Assembly (NCBI RefSeq): GCF_900107375.1
Contig: NZ_FNPT01000005.1
Location: 309,506-373,505, forward strand
Source: Lysobacter sp. yr284
GTDB taxonomy: Bacteria > Pseudomonadota > Gammaproteobacteria > Xanthomonadales > Xanthomonadaceae
Direction: 5' to 3'
Length of the DNA: 64,000 nt
Numbering within the stretch: the stretch's first letter is position 1; each line of letters starts with the position of its first letter. A program made the position numbers and the translations under genes. The notes under the pieces were generated by a model. It was not told the origin of the DNA, ran no database searches, and worked only from the letters and a program-made list of their open reading frames with translations. Positions 1-11,691 of the stretch are shown piece by piece.

Positions 1-24
1 GTAAGCCCGTCTCGTCCCGCAACA

Positions 25-56
25 AGAAAAAGGGCCGCGAAAGCGGCCCTTTTTCG
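25..56. terminator. Rho-independent terminator of an off-window gene
   Basis: An A-run is followed by AGGGCCGC, a GAAA tetraloop, GCGGCCCT and five T residues. The A-run before and T-run after would let it work in both directions. The gene it ends on the plus strand is outside the window. Confidence 0.8.
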
Positions 57-198
57 TGGGCGGGACTTCGGTTCCGATGCGCTTGTTACGGATCGCCGCG
101 AACTGGCCGGACAGCGTCGGGCCTGAAGGCCCTCCCACAAAAGCCTCGTCGCGGCGGCCCGCGGTTGTGGGAGGGACTTCAGTCCCGACGCTCTTCGC
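56..198. repeat. Family-1 double-arm hairpin plus one extra arm
   Basis: Positions 56-140 carry a left arm (GGGACTTCGGTTCC type) and a right arm (GTCGGGCCTGAAGGCCC followed by TCCCACAA) separated by about 35 bases. A further left arm with GGGACTTCAGTCCCGACGCT lies at 165-196. The same layout recurs at about ten places in the window, always between genes. It looks like a REP/BIME-type dispersed element. Confidence 0.75.
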
Positions 199-236
199 TC
201 AGACCGCAGCGCCCCCCCACGACGCGGCCGCGCGCC

Positions 237-1271
237 TCAATCCTCGCCGACGCGCACCACCAGCTTGCCGAAGTTGCGGCCTTGCAGCAGGCCGATGAAC
301 GCTTCCGGCGCGTTCTCCAGCCCCTCCACGCGATCCTCGCGCAGCTTCAGCCGGCCGCTGGCGATCCACTCGGCCATGTCGCTGCGGAACGCTTCGAAAC
401 GCTCGGCGTAGTGATCGAAAATGATGAAGCCCTGCACGCGGATGCGCTTTTGCAGGATCGCCGACATCAGCTGCGGCACCCGGTCGGGGCCGGCCGACGC
501 GTTCTTGTCGTTGTAATGGGCGATGATGCCGCACACCGGCACGCGGGCGCCGATGTTGAGCAACGGCAGCACCGCGTCGAACACTTCGCCGCCGACGTTC
601 TCGAAATAGACGTCGATGCCGTCGGGGCAGGCCTGGGCGAGTTGCTGGGCGAACTGCGGATCGCGCCGGTCCAGGCACACGTCGAAGCCGAGTTCATCGA
701 GCGCGTAGCGGCGCTTGTCTTCGCCGCCGACGATGGCGACCACGCGCGCGCCCTTGAGCTTGGCGATCTGCCCGACCACCGCGCCGACCGCGCCGGTGGC
801 CGCGGCCACCACCACGGTTTCGCCGGGCTTGGGCTGGCCGAGGTCGAGCAGGCCGACGTAAGCGGTGAAGCCCGGCATGCCCAGGCCGCCGAGCGCGTGC
901 GAGGGTTCGGCCATGTCGCCGAGCGCGGTCAGGTCGCTGCCGTCGGACAGCGCGTAGTCCTGCCAGCCGGCGTTGCCGAGCACCAGGTCGCCGGGCTTGA
1001 ACTGCGGATGGTTCGAAGCGACCACGCGGTTGACCGTGCCGCCGACCATCGCCTCGCCCAGCGGCACCGCCGGAGCGTAGACCGGGCCGATTTCGTCCAT
1101 CAGGTTGCGCATGTACGGGTCGAGCGAGAGATACAGCGTGCGCAGCAGCACCTGGCCTTCGCCGGGCTGCGGCACCGGCGTCTGTTCGAGGCGGACGTCG
1201 TGCGGGGTCGGCAGGCCCTGCGGGTGGGCGGCGAGGACGAAGCGGCGGTTGATGGCGGTGGTCTGGGGCAT
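237..1271 (-). CDS. NADPH-dependent alkenal/curcumin-reductase-type oxidoreductase
   Basis: A 344-residue zinc-independent member of the medium-chain dehydrogenase family, of the CurA/leukotriene B4 dehydrogenase (PTGR) type. These enzymes reduce the carbon-carbon double bond of reactive enals and enones with NADPH. The nucleotide-binding loop AAATGAVGAVVG is at residues 156-167. An N-terminal GroES-like part precedes it, and no structural or catalytic zinc cysteines are seen. The start is the ATG at 1271. A 15-base imperfect palindrome 37 bases upstream is identical to one at the start of the neighbouring TetR gene, so this is very probably the regulator's target. Role inferred: detoxification of electrophiles in the cytoplasm. 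Confidence 0.88.
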   Translation of the reverse strand: MPQTTAINRRFVLAAHPQGLPTPHDVRLEQTPVPQPGEGQVLLRTLYLSLDPYMRNLMDEIGPVYAPAVPLGEAMVGGTVNRVVASNHPQFKPGDLVLGNAGWQDYALSDGSDLTALGDMAEPSHALGGLGMPGFTAYVGLLDLGQPKPGETVVVAAATGAVGAVVGQIAKLKGARVVAIVGGEDKRRYALDELGFDVCLDRRDPQFAQQLAQACPDGIDVYFENVGGEVFDAVLPLLNIGARVPVCGIIAHYNDKNASAGPDRVPQLMSAILQKRIRVQGFIIFDHYAERFEAFRSDMAEWIASGRLKLREDRVEGLENAPEAFIGLLQGRNFGKLVVRVGED

Positions 1272-1305
1272 GGGGCGGTGTCCTGGGTGGGTGATGGGTC
1301 GGTCG

Positions 1306-1325
1306 ATTAGACCGGTCGTCTAGTA
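1306..1325. promoter_or_regulatory. NemR-type operator 1 (reductase promoter)
   Basis: TAGACCGGTCGTCTA at 1308-1322 has TAGAC/GTCTA arms around a 5-base centre. Together with flanking bases (20 identical positions) it recurs at 1998-2017 in front of the regulator gene. Arms of this type are what I recall for E. coli NemR boxes; that match is from memory. Confidence 0.75.
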
Positions 1326-1334
1326 ACAGGGCGA

Positions 1335-1372
1335 AGAAAAGGGCGGGTGCGCCGAGGCGCCCCGCCCTGCGG
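1335..1372 (-). terminator. Terminator after the TetR gene
   Basis: Read on the minus strand, an AGGGCGGG/CCCGCCCT stem with a GC-rich loop is followed by TTTTC. It begins 4 bases beyond the regulator's stop codon and separates it from the reductase, which therefore has its own promoter and operator. Confidence 0.7.
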
Positions 1373-1375
1373 TGT

Positions 1376-1978
1376 TCAGTCGTGCGCGGGCAGCCCCAGC
1401 AGGTGCCGGGTGCCGGCCATCGCCAGGTCCATCGGCTCGCGCTCGCGCTGGACCTTGGCCAGCAGGCTGGCGCCGATCCAGTTCTGGTACAGCGCCTGGG
1501 CCAAGGCCTGCGGCTCCGGCCCGGCGGGCAGCGAACCGTCGCCGCGGCCGCGCTCGATGCAGCGGGCGATGCGGGCGATGACCGCGCCGGTGCCGCGTTC
1601 CAGCGCCGCGCGCATGGGTTCGGACAGGTCGCAGACCTCGGCGCCGAGCTTGACCACCAGGCAGCGGCCGTCCGGATCGGAGCCGGTCTGGGCTTCGCGC
1701 CAGTCCTCGAAGTAGGCGATCGCCCGCTGCGCGCCGCTGCCGGGCTGCGCCATCAGCGCGTCGACGTGCAGCAGGTAGTCGCTGAAATACGCCTCCAGCA
1801 CCGCTTCGCCGAAGGCCTCCTTGGAGCCGAAGTAGTGATAGAACGAGCCCTTCGGCACCTGCGCCGCCGACAGCACCTCGGCCAGGCCGACCGCGGTGAA
1901 GCCCTTGCGCAGCATCAGCGGGTAGGCGATGTCGAGGATGTGCTTGCGCACGTCGTGGGGGGCCGGGATCGCGTTCAT
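1376..1978 (-). CDS. nemR: NemR-like TetR-family redox/electrophile-sensing repressor
   Basis: A 200-residue TetR repressor. The helix-turn-helix spans about residues 29-53 (GLAEVLSAAQVPKGSFYHYF). The central motif GRCLVVKLGAEV puts a cysteine at residue 106, and Lys175 lies in SLLAK. In E. coli NemR (199 residues), Cys106 and Lys175 are reported to form the bleach-sensing sulfenamide, so both position and context match. I chose the ATG at 1978. An upstream in-frame ATG at 1999 would add 7 residues but sits inside the operator. The protein probably represses itself and the adjacent reductase through the paired operators. Confidence 0.85.
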   Translation of the reverse strand: MNAIPAPHDVRKHILDIAYPLMLRKGFTAVGLAEVLSAAQVPKGSFYHYFGSKEAFGEAVLEAYFSDYLLHVDALMAQPGSGAQRAIAYFEDWREAQTGSDPDGRCLVVKLGAEVCDLSEPMRAALERGTGAVIARIARCIERGRGDGSLPAGPEPQALAQALYQNWIGASLLAKVQREREPMDLAMAGTRHLLGLPAHD

Positions 1979-1997
1979 GGGACGCACTGTACGCGCC

Positions 1998-2017
1998 ATT
2001 AGACCGGTCGTCTAGTA
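1998..2017. promoter_or_regulatory. NemR-type operator 2 (autoregulation)
   Basis: Identical over 20 bases to operator 1, with the palindrome core at 2000-2014. It lies 20 to 39 bases before the chosen nemR start codon, which would block the gene's own promoter. Confidence 0.75.
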
Positions 2018-2043
2018 CCGAAATCGCGCACTCGGGCCCGCTG

Positions 2044-2131
2044 TTGTGGGAGGGCCTTCAGGCCCGATGCTCTTGTTCCGGACTGCGGCGCGACCTGGGC
2101 GAAAAGCGTCGGGCCTGAAGGCCCTCCCACA
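2044..2131. repeat. Family-1 double-arm hairpin
   Basis: The left arm has GGGCCTTCAGGCCCGATGCT and the right arm GCGTCGGGCCTGAAGGCCC then TCCCAC. Both arms use the GGCC variant, so the pairing of left with right arm is kept. Confidence 0.75.
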
Positions 2132-2182
2132 GGAGCTTCCGCCATGGATCGTGGGGCGCAGCGTCGGGCCGTAGCGCTCCGG

Positions 2183-2209
2183 CAAAAAACGCCGGCCCTG
2201 AGGCCGGCG
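2183..2209 (-). terminator. Terminator of the S9 peptidase gene
   Basis: On the minus strand, GCCGGCCTCAGGGCCGGC is followed by GTTTTTT. It lies about 35 bases after the peptidase stop codon. Confidence 0.8.
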
Positions 2210-2243
2210 CTGTGTCGCCACGAAACGATGCACCCCGCGACGC

Positions 2244-4844
<2,601 letters not shown>

Positions 4845-5065
4845 GGGGTATCGGTCCTCGAATGCGGAAAGTCGGAACGCGGCCCGGCCCGGCGCCGTCG
4901 TGGCGACGGCGGCGATGCGCGGCGGCGCTCCCCGCTTCGAGCTTAGCCGCCCGGCGCGTCGCGGCGCCTATGCCATTGGGGCCGGTCGACGGCGGCGCCG
5001 GCGGCCGCGCGCGCCGCCGCACCGCCGCGTTCAGCCCCGCGTTTCGGCGCCCGCAGGCCGCGCGA

Positions 5066-5071
5066 TATACT
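5066..5071 (+). promoter_or_regulatory. Likely -10 element of ahcY
   Basis: TATACT is placed so that transcription would start at about 5078, just before the first base of the riboswitch. No clear -35 hexamer is visible. Confidence 0.5.
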
Positions 5072-5080
5072 TCGCGCTCA

Positions 5081-5152
5081 GCCCGCCGAGGGGCGCTGCG
5101 ACCGTGACGGACACGGCCAGGCTCGGCGAGGCCCAGGTCCCAACGGCGCCCG
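5081..5152 (+). promoter_or_regulatory. S-adenosylhomocysteine (SAH) riboswitch
   Basis: The stretch contains GCCGAGGGGCGCTGCGACC, then GGCCAGGCTCGGC, then CAACGGCGCCC. GCCGAG pairs with CTCGGC to form P1, and GGGCGC can pair with GCGCCC to form the pseudoknot. This is the consensus of the SAH riboswitch (Rfam SAH_riboswitch) found before ahcY in beta- and gammaproteobacteria. It lies 67 bases before the ahcY start, and SAH binding is known to raise expression of the hydrolase that removes it. Identified by eye, not with a covariance model. Confidence 0.88.
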
Positions 5153-5219
5153 GTTTGAGTCTTCGCGACTCGCCGGACCCGGCATCCCGCCGGCTCCCCC
5201 CGCACTGGAGCTATTCCGA

Positions 5220-6650
<1,431 letters not shown>

Positions 6651-6683
6651 TCGGCGTCGCCTTCGGGCGATGCGCGGATACGA

Positions 6684-6713
6684 AAACGGGCGCCTTCGGG
6701 CGCCCGTTTTTCG
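6684..6713 (+). terminator. Terminator of ahcY
   Basis: ACGGGCGCC, TTC loop, GGGCGCCCGT and then TTTTCGTTT, 34 bases after the ahcY stop codon. Confidence 0.85.
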
Positions 6714-6764
6714 TTTGCGCGGGCGCCTCGTACAGACCTCGCACCGCGTCGGCGAACGATCGGC

Positions 6765-6830
6765 CGCGTCGCGGCTTGCGCCGCTCCTGCAGAGCCGCGT
6801 TGCAGCAGCGGCGCAGGCCTCGACCGCGTA
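6765..6830. repeat. Family-2 element, degenerate inverted pair
   Basis: CGCGGCTTGCGCCGCTCCTGC at 6770-6790 is answered by GCAGCGGCGCAGGCCTCG further on. It fills most of the 309-base spacer between ahcY and the next gene; nothing else is visible there. Confidence 0.6.
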
Positions 6831-6959
6831 AGATACGCGCCGACGAAACCTGAACCGCCTGCGCTGATTCAGCTCCGCGCCTTCCACCTAGGGTCTGTCC
6901 GAGCTGGCAGCCCCCGCCCCCGCCGCTACCCTGACGCCATCCTTTCGCAGGAGCGCGCC

Positions 6960-7703
6960 ATGGTCCGTCCGATCGACGCCCCGTCGTTTCCGAGCTACGT
7001 CCCGCCCGCCGACAACCCGGCGCCGGTGCAGGTCGGTACGCCCGAGTACTACAAGCAACGCCTGGCCGACTTCGAAGCGCGCAACCCCGGCATGACCCCG
7101 CCGGACTACTACATGGGCTACGGCGACAAGTACATGGAGCGCTTCGCCTCGCTCGACAGCACCGACCTGTCGCCGGCGGGACTGGCCTGGCGCGACCGCA
7201 CCACGGTGGCGCTGCAGACCGCGATCGAGGACTACCGCATCCGCGACCCGCAAGGCTTCGCCGAACTCGAACGCGACCCTGCCGCATTCCGCGAGTTCGC
7301 CTTCGGCACCCATCCCGACGCCTACGTCGATTCGGGCCTGTACCAACTCTCGGCGCAAGACCTGACCGTGATCGCGCTGACCCCGGACATCAACGACGTG
7401 CTGAGCCAGGAAGGCATCGACCAGACCAAGCTCACCATCGGCAAGCTCGACATCGACAACCTGCCCGGCATCCTCGGCGCCACCGGCCTGCAATACCTGC
7501 AGGACGCCGGCCCGTTCGCGCTGACCCCGCAGGGCCTGAGCCTCGGCCTGGGCAAGCAGGGCGAGCGCCTGTTCGACCGGCTGACCGAGCAGGACTGGTT
7601 CCCCAGCCTCGACAAGCTGCCGACGGTGGCGGTGCCGGATATTCGCGACCTGGTGCCGGACATCAACTTGCCGGACGATATTCCGGGCGTGCCGTTTATT
7701 TGA
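6960..7703 (+). CDS. Conserved-looking protein of unknown function
   Basis: A 247-residue acidic protein with no signal peptide or membrane segment. The first 25 residues are Pro-rich (PIDAPSFPSYVPP). The middle is rich in Tyr, Phe and Asp, and the C-terminal 35 residues repeat a PDI-x-D-L/V-P pattern (VAVPDIRDLVPDINLPDDI). The start ATG at 6960 has AGGAG seven bases upstream, and codon use matches neighbours, so it is a real gene. I do not recognise the family. It lies in the ahcY-metF interval but appears to have its own expression. Confidence 0.8.
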   Translation: MVRPIDAPSFPSYVPPADNPAPVQVGTPEYYKQRLADFEARNPGMTPPDYYMGYGDKYMERFASLDSTDLSPAGLAWRDRTTVALQTAIEDYRIRDPQGFAELERDPAAFREFAFGTHPDAYVDSGLYQLSAQDLTVIALTPDINDVLSQEGIDQTKLTIGKLDIDNLPGILGATGLQYLQDAGPFALTPQGLSLGLGKQGERLFDRLTEQDWFPSLDKLPTVAVPDIRDLVPDINLPDDIPGVPFI

Positions 7704-7756
7704 ACAATTTTCGCGATGCGCGCACGGCGCATCGCACGATCGATACGCAACAACAC

Positions 7757-7786
7757 GGCGGGCGCCTGCGGGCGCTCGTTTTCGTT
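7757..7786 (+). terminator. Weak terminator between convergent genes
   Basis: GGGCGCCTGCGGGCGCTCG is followed by TTTTCGTTT. The stem is short, and it lies between the convergent unknown gene and the LytTR regulator. Confidence 0.5.
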
Positions 7787-7867
7787 TGCCGTCATCGGAT
7801 CGGGGGTGGATGCAGTTCGACTCGACCGAACGGTCGCAGCGCCGGCGCCGATGCGGTTCGCGAGCGC

Positions 7868-8602
7868 CTACAACGACAACCGCTCGCGCAGCTCCCGCGA
7901 CTGCCGTCGCGACACCTCGATCCGGCTGCCGTCCTTGAGTTCGAGTTCGTAACCGTCGCCCACCGCCAGTTCCACCGATTTCACCGAGCGCAGGTTGACC
8001 AGGGTGTTGCGGTTGGCGCGGAAGAACAGCGCCGGGTCCAGCCGCGCTTCCAATGCGCTGAGGCTGCGCGCGAGCAGCGCGCATTCGTTGCGGAACCAAA
8101 CCCGCGCATAGTTGCCGTCGACGACGATACGGTGGACCTCGCGCAGGGCCACGAACCAGCAGCGTTCGCCGTCGCGCAGGAACACCTGGTCGTCGGCGCC
8201 GAGCGGGCCGCGCGCTTCGGCGGGCGCCGGCTCGGCCGGCAGGCGCGCCCGCGCGCGCTGCAGGGCCGCGGCCAGGCGCAGCGGTTCCACCGGCTTGACC
8301 AGGTAGTCCAGCGCGTTGGCCTCGAAGGCCTGCACGGCGTAGTGATCGTAGGCGGTGGTGAACACCACCAGCGGCGCGGTCTCCAGCGCGGCGATGACGT
8401 CGAAGCCGCTGCCCGACGGCATCTGGATGTCGAGCAGCACCAAATCCGGGCGCAGCCGCGCGATGGCGTCCTGCGCCTGCGGCACGTCCTCGGCCTCGCC
8501 CAGCACTTCGACCTGCGGCGACTGCGCCAGCAGCGTGCGCAGTTCCTGCCGGGCCAGGCGGGTGTCGTCGACGATCAGCACGCTCAGCGGACGCAGGCTC
8601 AT
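7868..8602 (-). CDS. LytTR-family response regulator
   Basis: A 244-residue DNA-binding response regulator. The receiver domain (about 5-120) has Asp12/Asp13, the phosphoacceptor Asp58 in LVLLDIQMPSG, Thr83 and Lys103. A LytTR DNA-binding domain (about 140-244) follows and includes the FFRANRNTLVNL motif. The start ATG at 8602 overlaps the end of the sensor kinase by four bases (ATGA), so the two are translationally coupled and form a cognate pair. LytTR regulators in xanthomonads often control exported proteins; the target here is not evident. Confidence 0.93.
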   Translation of the reverse strand: MSLRPLSVLIVDDTRLARQELRTLLAQSPQVEVLGEAEDVPQAQDAIARLRPDLVLLDIQMPSGSGFDVIAALETAPLVVFTTAYDHYAVQAFEANALDYLVKPVEPLRLAAALQRARARLPAEPAPAEARGPLGADDQVFLRDGERCWFVALREVHRIVVDGNYARVWFRNECALLARSLSALEARLDPALFFRANRNTLVNLRSVKSVELAVGDGYELELKDGSRIEVSRRQSRELRERLSL

Positions 8603-9645
8603 TGCGGAATCTCCAGTTGCGCCAGCACCCGCGCGCCGTGCTGGCGCAGCTCGAAGGTCCCCGGCGGCGCGGCGTGGGCCAGGCGCGTGCGCAGGTAGGC
8701 CAGGCCGACGCCGCGACGCACCGATTCGGGCTCGATCCGGCCGGGGTTGCCGACTTCGATCCGCAGCGCGCCCGCGCCGCCGCGCACCCGCAGGCTCAGC
8801 TCGCCGCCGCCGGGCGTGCGCGCGATGCCGTGCTTGATCGCGTTCTCCACCAGCAACTGCAGCGCCATCGGCGGCAGCCGCTGCTCCAGCGCGGCCGGAT
8901 CGATCTCGCGCACGATGCGCAGGCGGTCTTCGTAATGCACCGCTTCGACCGCGAGGTAATCGTCGACCACGCCCAGTTCCTCGGCCACGCTGACGTTCTC
9001 GCGCTGGCTGTGGTCGAGCGCGTGGCGCAGGGTCGAGGACAGCCGGGTGACCAGTTCGCGCGCGCGCTCGGTGTCCTCGTTGATCAGCGCGCGCAGGTTG
9101 TTGAGCGCGTTGAACACGAAATGCGGATTGAGCCGGGCGCGCAGCGCGTCGAGTTCGGAGGCGTGGCGCAGCGACTCGGCGTTGAGCCGGGCGATCTCGC
9201 CCTCGCGGTAGCGGCGCATCGCCACCGTCCAGCTCCACAGCGCGGCCCACAGGCCCAGCATCAGCGCGGTCTGGGCCCAATAGGCGACCAGCAGCGGCGC
9301 GGCGAAGCCGGCGGTGTTGTCCTGGCCAAGCCAGATCCAGTCCGCCTTCGCCGCCAGCCACAGCGGCGGCACCAGCAGCAGTTGCGCCAGCAGCGCGCCC
9401 AGCAACACCGCGCCGAGCAGGCGCAGCGCCAGCCGCATCGGCCCGAGCTCGAACCAGTGCCGGCGGCGGGCGATCGAGCGCAGGACCGCGCCGGCCGCCC
9501 ACAGCTCCAGGGTCAGCGCGACGGTGATCGTGACCGAGCCGGAACTGATCGACGTGAACGCGGCCGCCATGCTCAGGCCGAACACGCAGTAACCGGCCCA
9601 GAACAACGCGTCGAACAGGGCCGAACGGTTCGGGGTGCGCATCAT
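8599..9645 (-). CDS. LytS/YehU-type membrane sensor histidine kinase
   Basis: A 348-residue inner-membrane kinase with four hydrophobic segments (about 10-30, 38-58, 72-100, 115-142). A His_kinase domain follows, with the phosphorylated His175 in LNPHFVFNAL, the N-box LLVENAIKHG at 264-273 and the glycine-rich RGVGLAYLRTRL at 311-322. It lacks a periplasmic sensor domain, so sensing is presumably within the membrane. It is the first gene of a two-gene unit with the overlapping LytTR regulator. Confidence 0.93.
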   Translation of the reverse strand: MMRTPNRSALFDALFWAGYCVFGLSMAAAFTSISSGSVTITVALTLELWAAGAVLRSIARRRHWFELGPMRLALRLLGAVLLGALLAQLLLVPPLWLAAKADWIWLGQDNTAGFAAPLLVAYWAQTALMLGLWAALWSWTVAMRRYREGEIARLNAESLRHASELDALRARLNPHFVFNALNNLRALINEDTERARELVTRLSSTLRHALDHSQRENVSVAEELGVVDDYLAVEAVHYEDRLRIVREIDPAALEQRLPPMALQLLVENAIKHGIARTPGGGELSLRVRGGAGALRIEVGNPGRIEPESVRRGVGLAYLRTRLAHAAPPGTFELRQHGARVLAQLEIPQ

Positions 9646-9742
9646 TCGCCGCTTCGCTATGGGTGGACAGGACGGCGCCCGGGCATCGTTCGCCGCGGGA
9701 CGCCGGACGCGACGGCGACGGCGCTCGTCGCCGCCGCCGCGC

Positions 9743-10663
9743 TCAGTCCGCGGACCGGGCGGCGAGGACGCCGCGCACCTGCTCTTGCAGCCACTGCGGA
9801 TCGTCCCACATCAGGAAATGGTAACCGTCCTTGCTCAGTTCGATGCGCACGCCGTCGAGCTTGGCGTACTGGTCGCGGTACAGCGCCGCGGTGGAGTCCT
9901 GGGTCGCGCCGAAGCGGGCGTAGCCGGCCCACGAGGCCAGCACCACGGTCGGTACCCGCACCTGCTGCAGTTGCGGGCGCAGGTCGGTGGCCATCATCTC
10001 GAACATGGCCTGGGCGGTGGTGGCGCGGTCGCTGGCCTCGCCCCACCGGATCAAGGTCTGCACCCGCGCCTGGTCGTGGGTCATGCCCTGCACCGCGGCG
10101 GCGATGCCGCGGCGGTAATGCTCCGCGTCCTGGCCGAGCATCTGCGCGCGCATCGCCTCGGCGCCCTTGCGCACCGCCTCGGGGCCGGCGCCGGGCTGCA
10201 TCACCGCGCTCATGTCGGCCAGGGTGTCGACGATGATCAGCCGGTCGATGGCGCCGGGCTTGGCCGCCATGCCCATGCGCAGGGCGACGAAGCCGCCGAG
10301 GCTGTGGCCCATCACCACCGCGCGCTTGAGCTTGCGTTGTTCGATGTAGGCCAGCAGTCGGTCGCGCATCGCATCGGTGAAGACCTCGGCCTTGGCCTCG
10401 GCCGCCGGCGCGCCGGCGAAGCCCGGCAGCTGGATCAGGTGGCACTGGACCTTGTCGGCCTGCAGCGCCGCGCAGGTCTCGCGCCAGGTCTCGGCGCCGG
10501 AATTGAGGCCGGGGATCATCAGCACCGGCCGGCCCTTGCCGACCACCTCGACGCTGAGGTCCTGGAAGCGTTCGGCGGCGGCCTGTGCGGCGCCAGCGGC
10601 CAGTAGCGCGGCCAGGGCGAGGACGATGCGGCGGACGGCGTGCGGACGGCGGGACTGCGGCAT
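9743..10663 (-). CDS. Exported alpha/beta hydrolase
   Basis: A 306-residue protein with a signal peptide (hydrophobic core LALAALLAAG, cleavage near AQAA, about residue 28). The alpha/beta hydrolase fold has the oxyanion-side motif PGLNSGAE and the nucleophile elbow GHSLGGF; a C-terminal His is in GYHFLMWDD. It is probably a periplasmic esterase or lipase-like enzyme of unknown substrate. AGGAG precedes the start at 10663. Confidence 0.85.
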   Translation of the reverse strand: MPQSRRPHAVRRIVLALAALLAAGAAQAAAERFQDLSVEVVGKGRPVLMIPGLNSGAETWRETCAALQADKVQCHLIQLPGFAGAPAAEAKAEVFTDAMRDRLLAYIEQRKLKRAVVMGHSLGGFVALRMGMAAKPGAIDRLIIVDTLADMSAVMQPGAGPEAVRKGAEAMRAQMLGQDAEHYRRGIAAAVQGMTHDQARVQTLIRWGEASDRATTAQAMFEMMATDLRPQLQQVRVPTVVLASWAGYARFGATQDSTAALYRDQYAKLDGVRIELSKDGYHFLMWDDPQWLQEQVRGVLAARSAD

Positions 10664-10808
10664 GGCGGGCTCCTGGGCGATGGCGGGATGGCCTCACCTT
10701 GCCGCAGGCGCCGGGCGCGGCGGCGCGATGGATGAGCAGCGGCGGCCGGCCGCGGCGAGCGGCGCTGGCGGCGGACGAGCGGCGCGGCCGCCGCAGCGGC
10801 GAGCGGCG

Positions 10809-11528
10809 CTACGGCGACGCCGGCTCGGCGCGGTTCAGCGACCAGAACGCGATCGCACGCCGCAATTCGAAGCCGTTGCGCCGATACAGCTCGATCGCGC
10901 GCGCATTGTCCTGGCTCACGTGCAGGAACGCAGTGCGGCCGCGCGCGAGGTTGTCGTTGACCAGCAACGCCATCAGCCGGCGCGCGTGGCCGCGGCCGAG
11001 GAAATCCGGGTGGGTGCAGATCGCGCTGAGCTCGGTATAGCCGTGCGTGCCCATGCGCTCGCCGGCCATCGCCGCGAGCCGGCCGTCCTCGTAGATGCCG
11101 AAGTAACGCCCTAGTTCCATCGTGCGCGGCCGGAAGTAGTGCGGGTAGACCAGCGCGGTCAGCGCCAGCACGTCCTCGCGCCGGGCCGCATCGAGCTCGA
11201 CGATGGGCGCTTCGCCGCCGCCGGCCGCATCGCCGGCGGCGATCGGCGCGCGGCAGACCATCTGCGCCAGGTCGGCGAGGTGGCGCAGCCGCCAGTGCGG
11301 GCCGACCGCGGGCGCCGCGCCGAGCACCAGCGCGGTGTCGCCGGCGGGAACCAGTTCGCACAGCGCCGCATCGGCCTCGGCGCCCGCGGCCGCCGCCGCC
11401 GCGGCGAAGCCCAGGAACGGCGCCACCGCGGCCGGATAACGGGCGAACCCGTCCGCGCCCAGCGCCAGCGCGCGGTGGCGGCTGGCCAGGGACGCCCAGA
11501 TCGGATTGTCGAGATCGCCTTCGCTCAT
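10809..11528 (-). CDS. GNAT-family N-acetyltransferase
   Basis: A 239-residue protein whose C-terminal half is a GNAT (FR47-like) domain. The acetyl-CoA loop is in LGRGHARRLMALLV, and the tail has the common NARAIELYRRNGF motif. The N-terminal about 110 residues are Ala-rich and unassigned. An upstream in-frame start would add 55 poorly conserved residues overlapping the metF promoter, so the ATG at 11528 is preferred. It is divergent from metF. Substrate unknown. Confidence 0.82.
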   Translation of the reverse strand: MSEGDLDNPIWASLASRHRALALGADGFARYPAAVAPFLGFAAAAAAAGAEADAALCELVPAGDTALVLGAAPAVGPHWRLRHLADLAQMVCRAPIAAGDAAGGGEAPIVELDAARREDVLALTALVYPHYFRPRTMELGRYFGIYEDGRLAAMAGERMGTHGYTELSAICTHPDFLGRGHARRLMALLVNDNLARGRTAFLHVSQDNARAIELYRRNGFELRRAIAFWSLNRAEPASP

Positions 11529-11646
11529 GCCGGCCGCCTGCAGGGACTGCCCATCGCAATGGCGGCGCGACGGCGGCGAGTCAAGCCGGCGCGGAATGCG
11601 ACTTTGGTCGGAGCTTGCCCCACGCGGCGATGTTCCAATCCATCGC

Positions 11647-11663
11647 GATAAAGAGATATTATC
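11647..11663. promoter_or_regulatory. Possible operator before metF
   Basis: GATAA-AGAGATA-TTATC is an A+T-rich inverted repeat in an otherwise very G+C-rich sequence, 29 to 45 bases before the metF start. It could hold a -10 element, a repressor site, or both. Its position suits a methionine-cycle regulator such as SahR, but this is a guess. Confidence 0.35.
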
Positions 11664-11691
11664 CCGACAACCCCGCCACGGTCCCGTTCCC

